Shown here: piece after piece, positions 63,309 through 64,000 of the stretch
Layout: every line of letters starts with the position of its first letter
Position numbering within the stretch: the stretch's first letter is position 1
Source: Rhodoferax sp.
GTDB lineage: Bacteria > Pseudomonadota > Gammaproteobacteria > Burkholderiales > Burkholderiaceae_C
DNA length: 64,000 nucleotides
Direction of reading: 5' to 3'
Assembly (NCBI RefSeq): GCF_028689295.1
Contig: NZ_JAQTWL010000010.1
Location: forward strand, 62,001-126,000
Notes under the pieces: model-generated
What the model saw: the letters and a program-made list of their open reading frames with translations, nothing else
What the model was told of the DNA's origin: nothing
Database searches by the model: none
Made by a program: the position numbers and the translations under genes

Positions 63309-64000
63309 ATGAACGCCCCCTCACCGCTCAGCCACTTGATACCTGCTGGCGCCATTGCGCAGCATGTGCCCGAACGCATCCGCGAAATTCCGTACAACTA
63401 CACCTCGTTTTCTGATCGCGAAATTGTCATTCGGCTGCTGGGTGCGCCGGCCTGGGGCTGGCTCAACAAGCTGCGAGAAGAACGCCGTACCGGCCGTTCG
63501 GCGCGCATGTTGTACGAGGTGCTGGGCGACATCTGGGTGGTGCAGCGCAACCCCTATCTGCAGGACGACCTGCTCGACAACCCGAAGCGCCGGGTGCTGC
63601 TGGTGCAAGCCTTGCAGCACCGCTTGGGCGAAGTTCAAAAACGCCGCACGCCTGCGGATGACCCTGAGCGCGATGCGCTGGTGGGGCAGTTGCTCGCCGC
63701 CGCCGGAAAGGCCGTGCAAGCCTTTGATGCCAATTTTGTCGAGACCGCCACGCTGCGCCGCCAAGCCCAAAAAGTGCTGGCCAGGTTGACAGCCAAGGAC
63801 AACATCAAGTTTGACGGCCTGAGCCGCGTCAGCCATGTGACCGACGCCACCGACTGGCGCGTGGAATACCCGTTTGTGGTGCTGACGCCAGATTCGGAAG
63901 CCGAAATGGCGCATCTGGTCAAGGGTTGTATCGAGCTGGGCTTGACCATCATCCCGCGTGGTGGCGGCACGGGTTATACCGGCGGCGCGATTCCGCTGAC
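63309..64000 (+). CDS. DUF3683-type FAD-binding oxidoreductase/dehydrogenase (5' part)
   Basis: The first 230 codons are present. The N-terminal DUF3683 region ([40 protein letters not shown]) is followed by the start of an FAD_binding_4 domain: [19 protein letters not shown], then [14 protein letters not shown], the FAD pyrophosphate motif. Members are very large proteins (about 1,300 residues) related to D-lactate/glycolate dehydrogenases with C-terminal iron-sulfur domains, frequent in betaproteobacteria. The gene runs off the right edge. The 205 bp between it and the divergent HD-like gene show nothing else I can name. Confidence 0.88.
   Translation, partial: MNAPSPLSHLIPAGAIAQHVPERIREIPYNYTSFSDREIVIRLLGAPAWGWLNKLREERRTGRSARMLYEVLGDIWVVQRNPYLQDDLLDNPKRRVLLVQALQHRLGEVQKRRTPADDPERDALVGQLLAAAGKAVQAFDANFVETATLRRQAQKVLARLTAKDNIKFDGLSRVSHVTDATDWRVEYPFVVLTPDSEAEMAHLVKGCIELGLTIIPRGGGTGYTGGAIPL

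Overview
The window looks like ordinary chromosome from a betaproteobacterium of the Comamonadaceae (Rhodoferax/Polaromonas-like). The evidence is the high GC content, the tmRNA tag ANDERFALAA, the gene orders secA-argJ-mutT-yacG-zapD-coaE-pilD-pilC, lolB-ispE-tRNA-Gln-prs-rplY-pth and coaD-ferredoxin, a high-potential iron-sulfur protein, and a DUF3683 flavin dehydrogenase at the right edge. The species assignment is an inference from remembered family context; no database was searched. Coding density is very high, and I saw no IS element, prophage, CRISPR array or rRNA operon.

Layout. 1-7.4 kb: end of a CbiM-type metal transporter, a solitary Rieske protein, rpoD, dnaG, a short-chain dehydrogenase, tRNA-Val, a small tyrosine phosphatase and tRNA-Gly. 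7.5-18.4 kb: a GABA/polyamine block (gabD, SDR, PotABCD-type ABC transporter, two class III aminotransferases) read leftward from a divergent MocR/GabR-type regulator. 18.4-25.4 kb: alaS, fpr, a PfkB kinase, HiPIP, ubiG-gph and tmRNA. 25.4-35.8 kb: dciA, secA, argJ, a DUF815 ATPase and mutT, facing yacG, zapD, coaE, pilD and pilC. 35.8-42 kb: an esterase and ftsY, divergent from a pair of M16 peptidases, then rsmD, coaD, a universal stress protein and ferredoxin. 42-50 kb: an outer-membrane/isoprenoid/nucleotide block (TPR protein, lolB, ispE, tRNA-Gln, prs, rplY, pth), divergent from mutM-mutY. 50-56.8 kb: rapZ, recN, nadK, hrcA, a CAU-anticodon tRNA, aroD and glycerate kinase.

The most unusual part is 56.9-63.1 kb. 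A CHASE2-domain adenylate/guanylate cyclase faces three genes on the other strand: a TolC-type channel fused to an OmpA peptidoglycan-binding domain, a secreted FecR-domain protein whose signal peptide carries a six-unit hexanucleotide repeat, and a 456-residue protein of unknown function with an HD-phosphohydrolase-like motif. This could be an envelope-sensing, secretion or adhesion module coupled to cyclic nucleotide signalling; that link is a hypothesis.

Among the housekeeping genes are small architectural oddities: a phosphatase start codon five bases after the CCA of tRNA-Gly, a 56-bp tandem repeat with nested dyads that exactly fills the mutY/rapZ convergent gap, and a lone REP-like hairpin after alaS.
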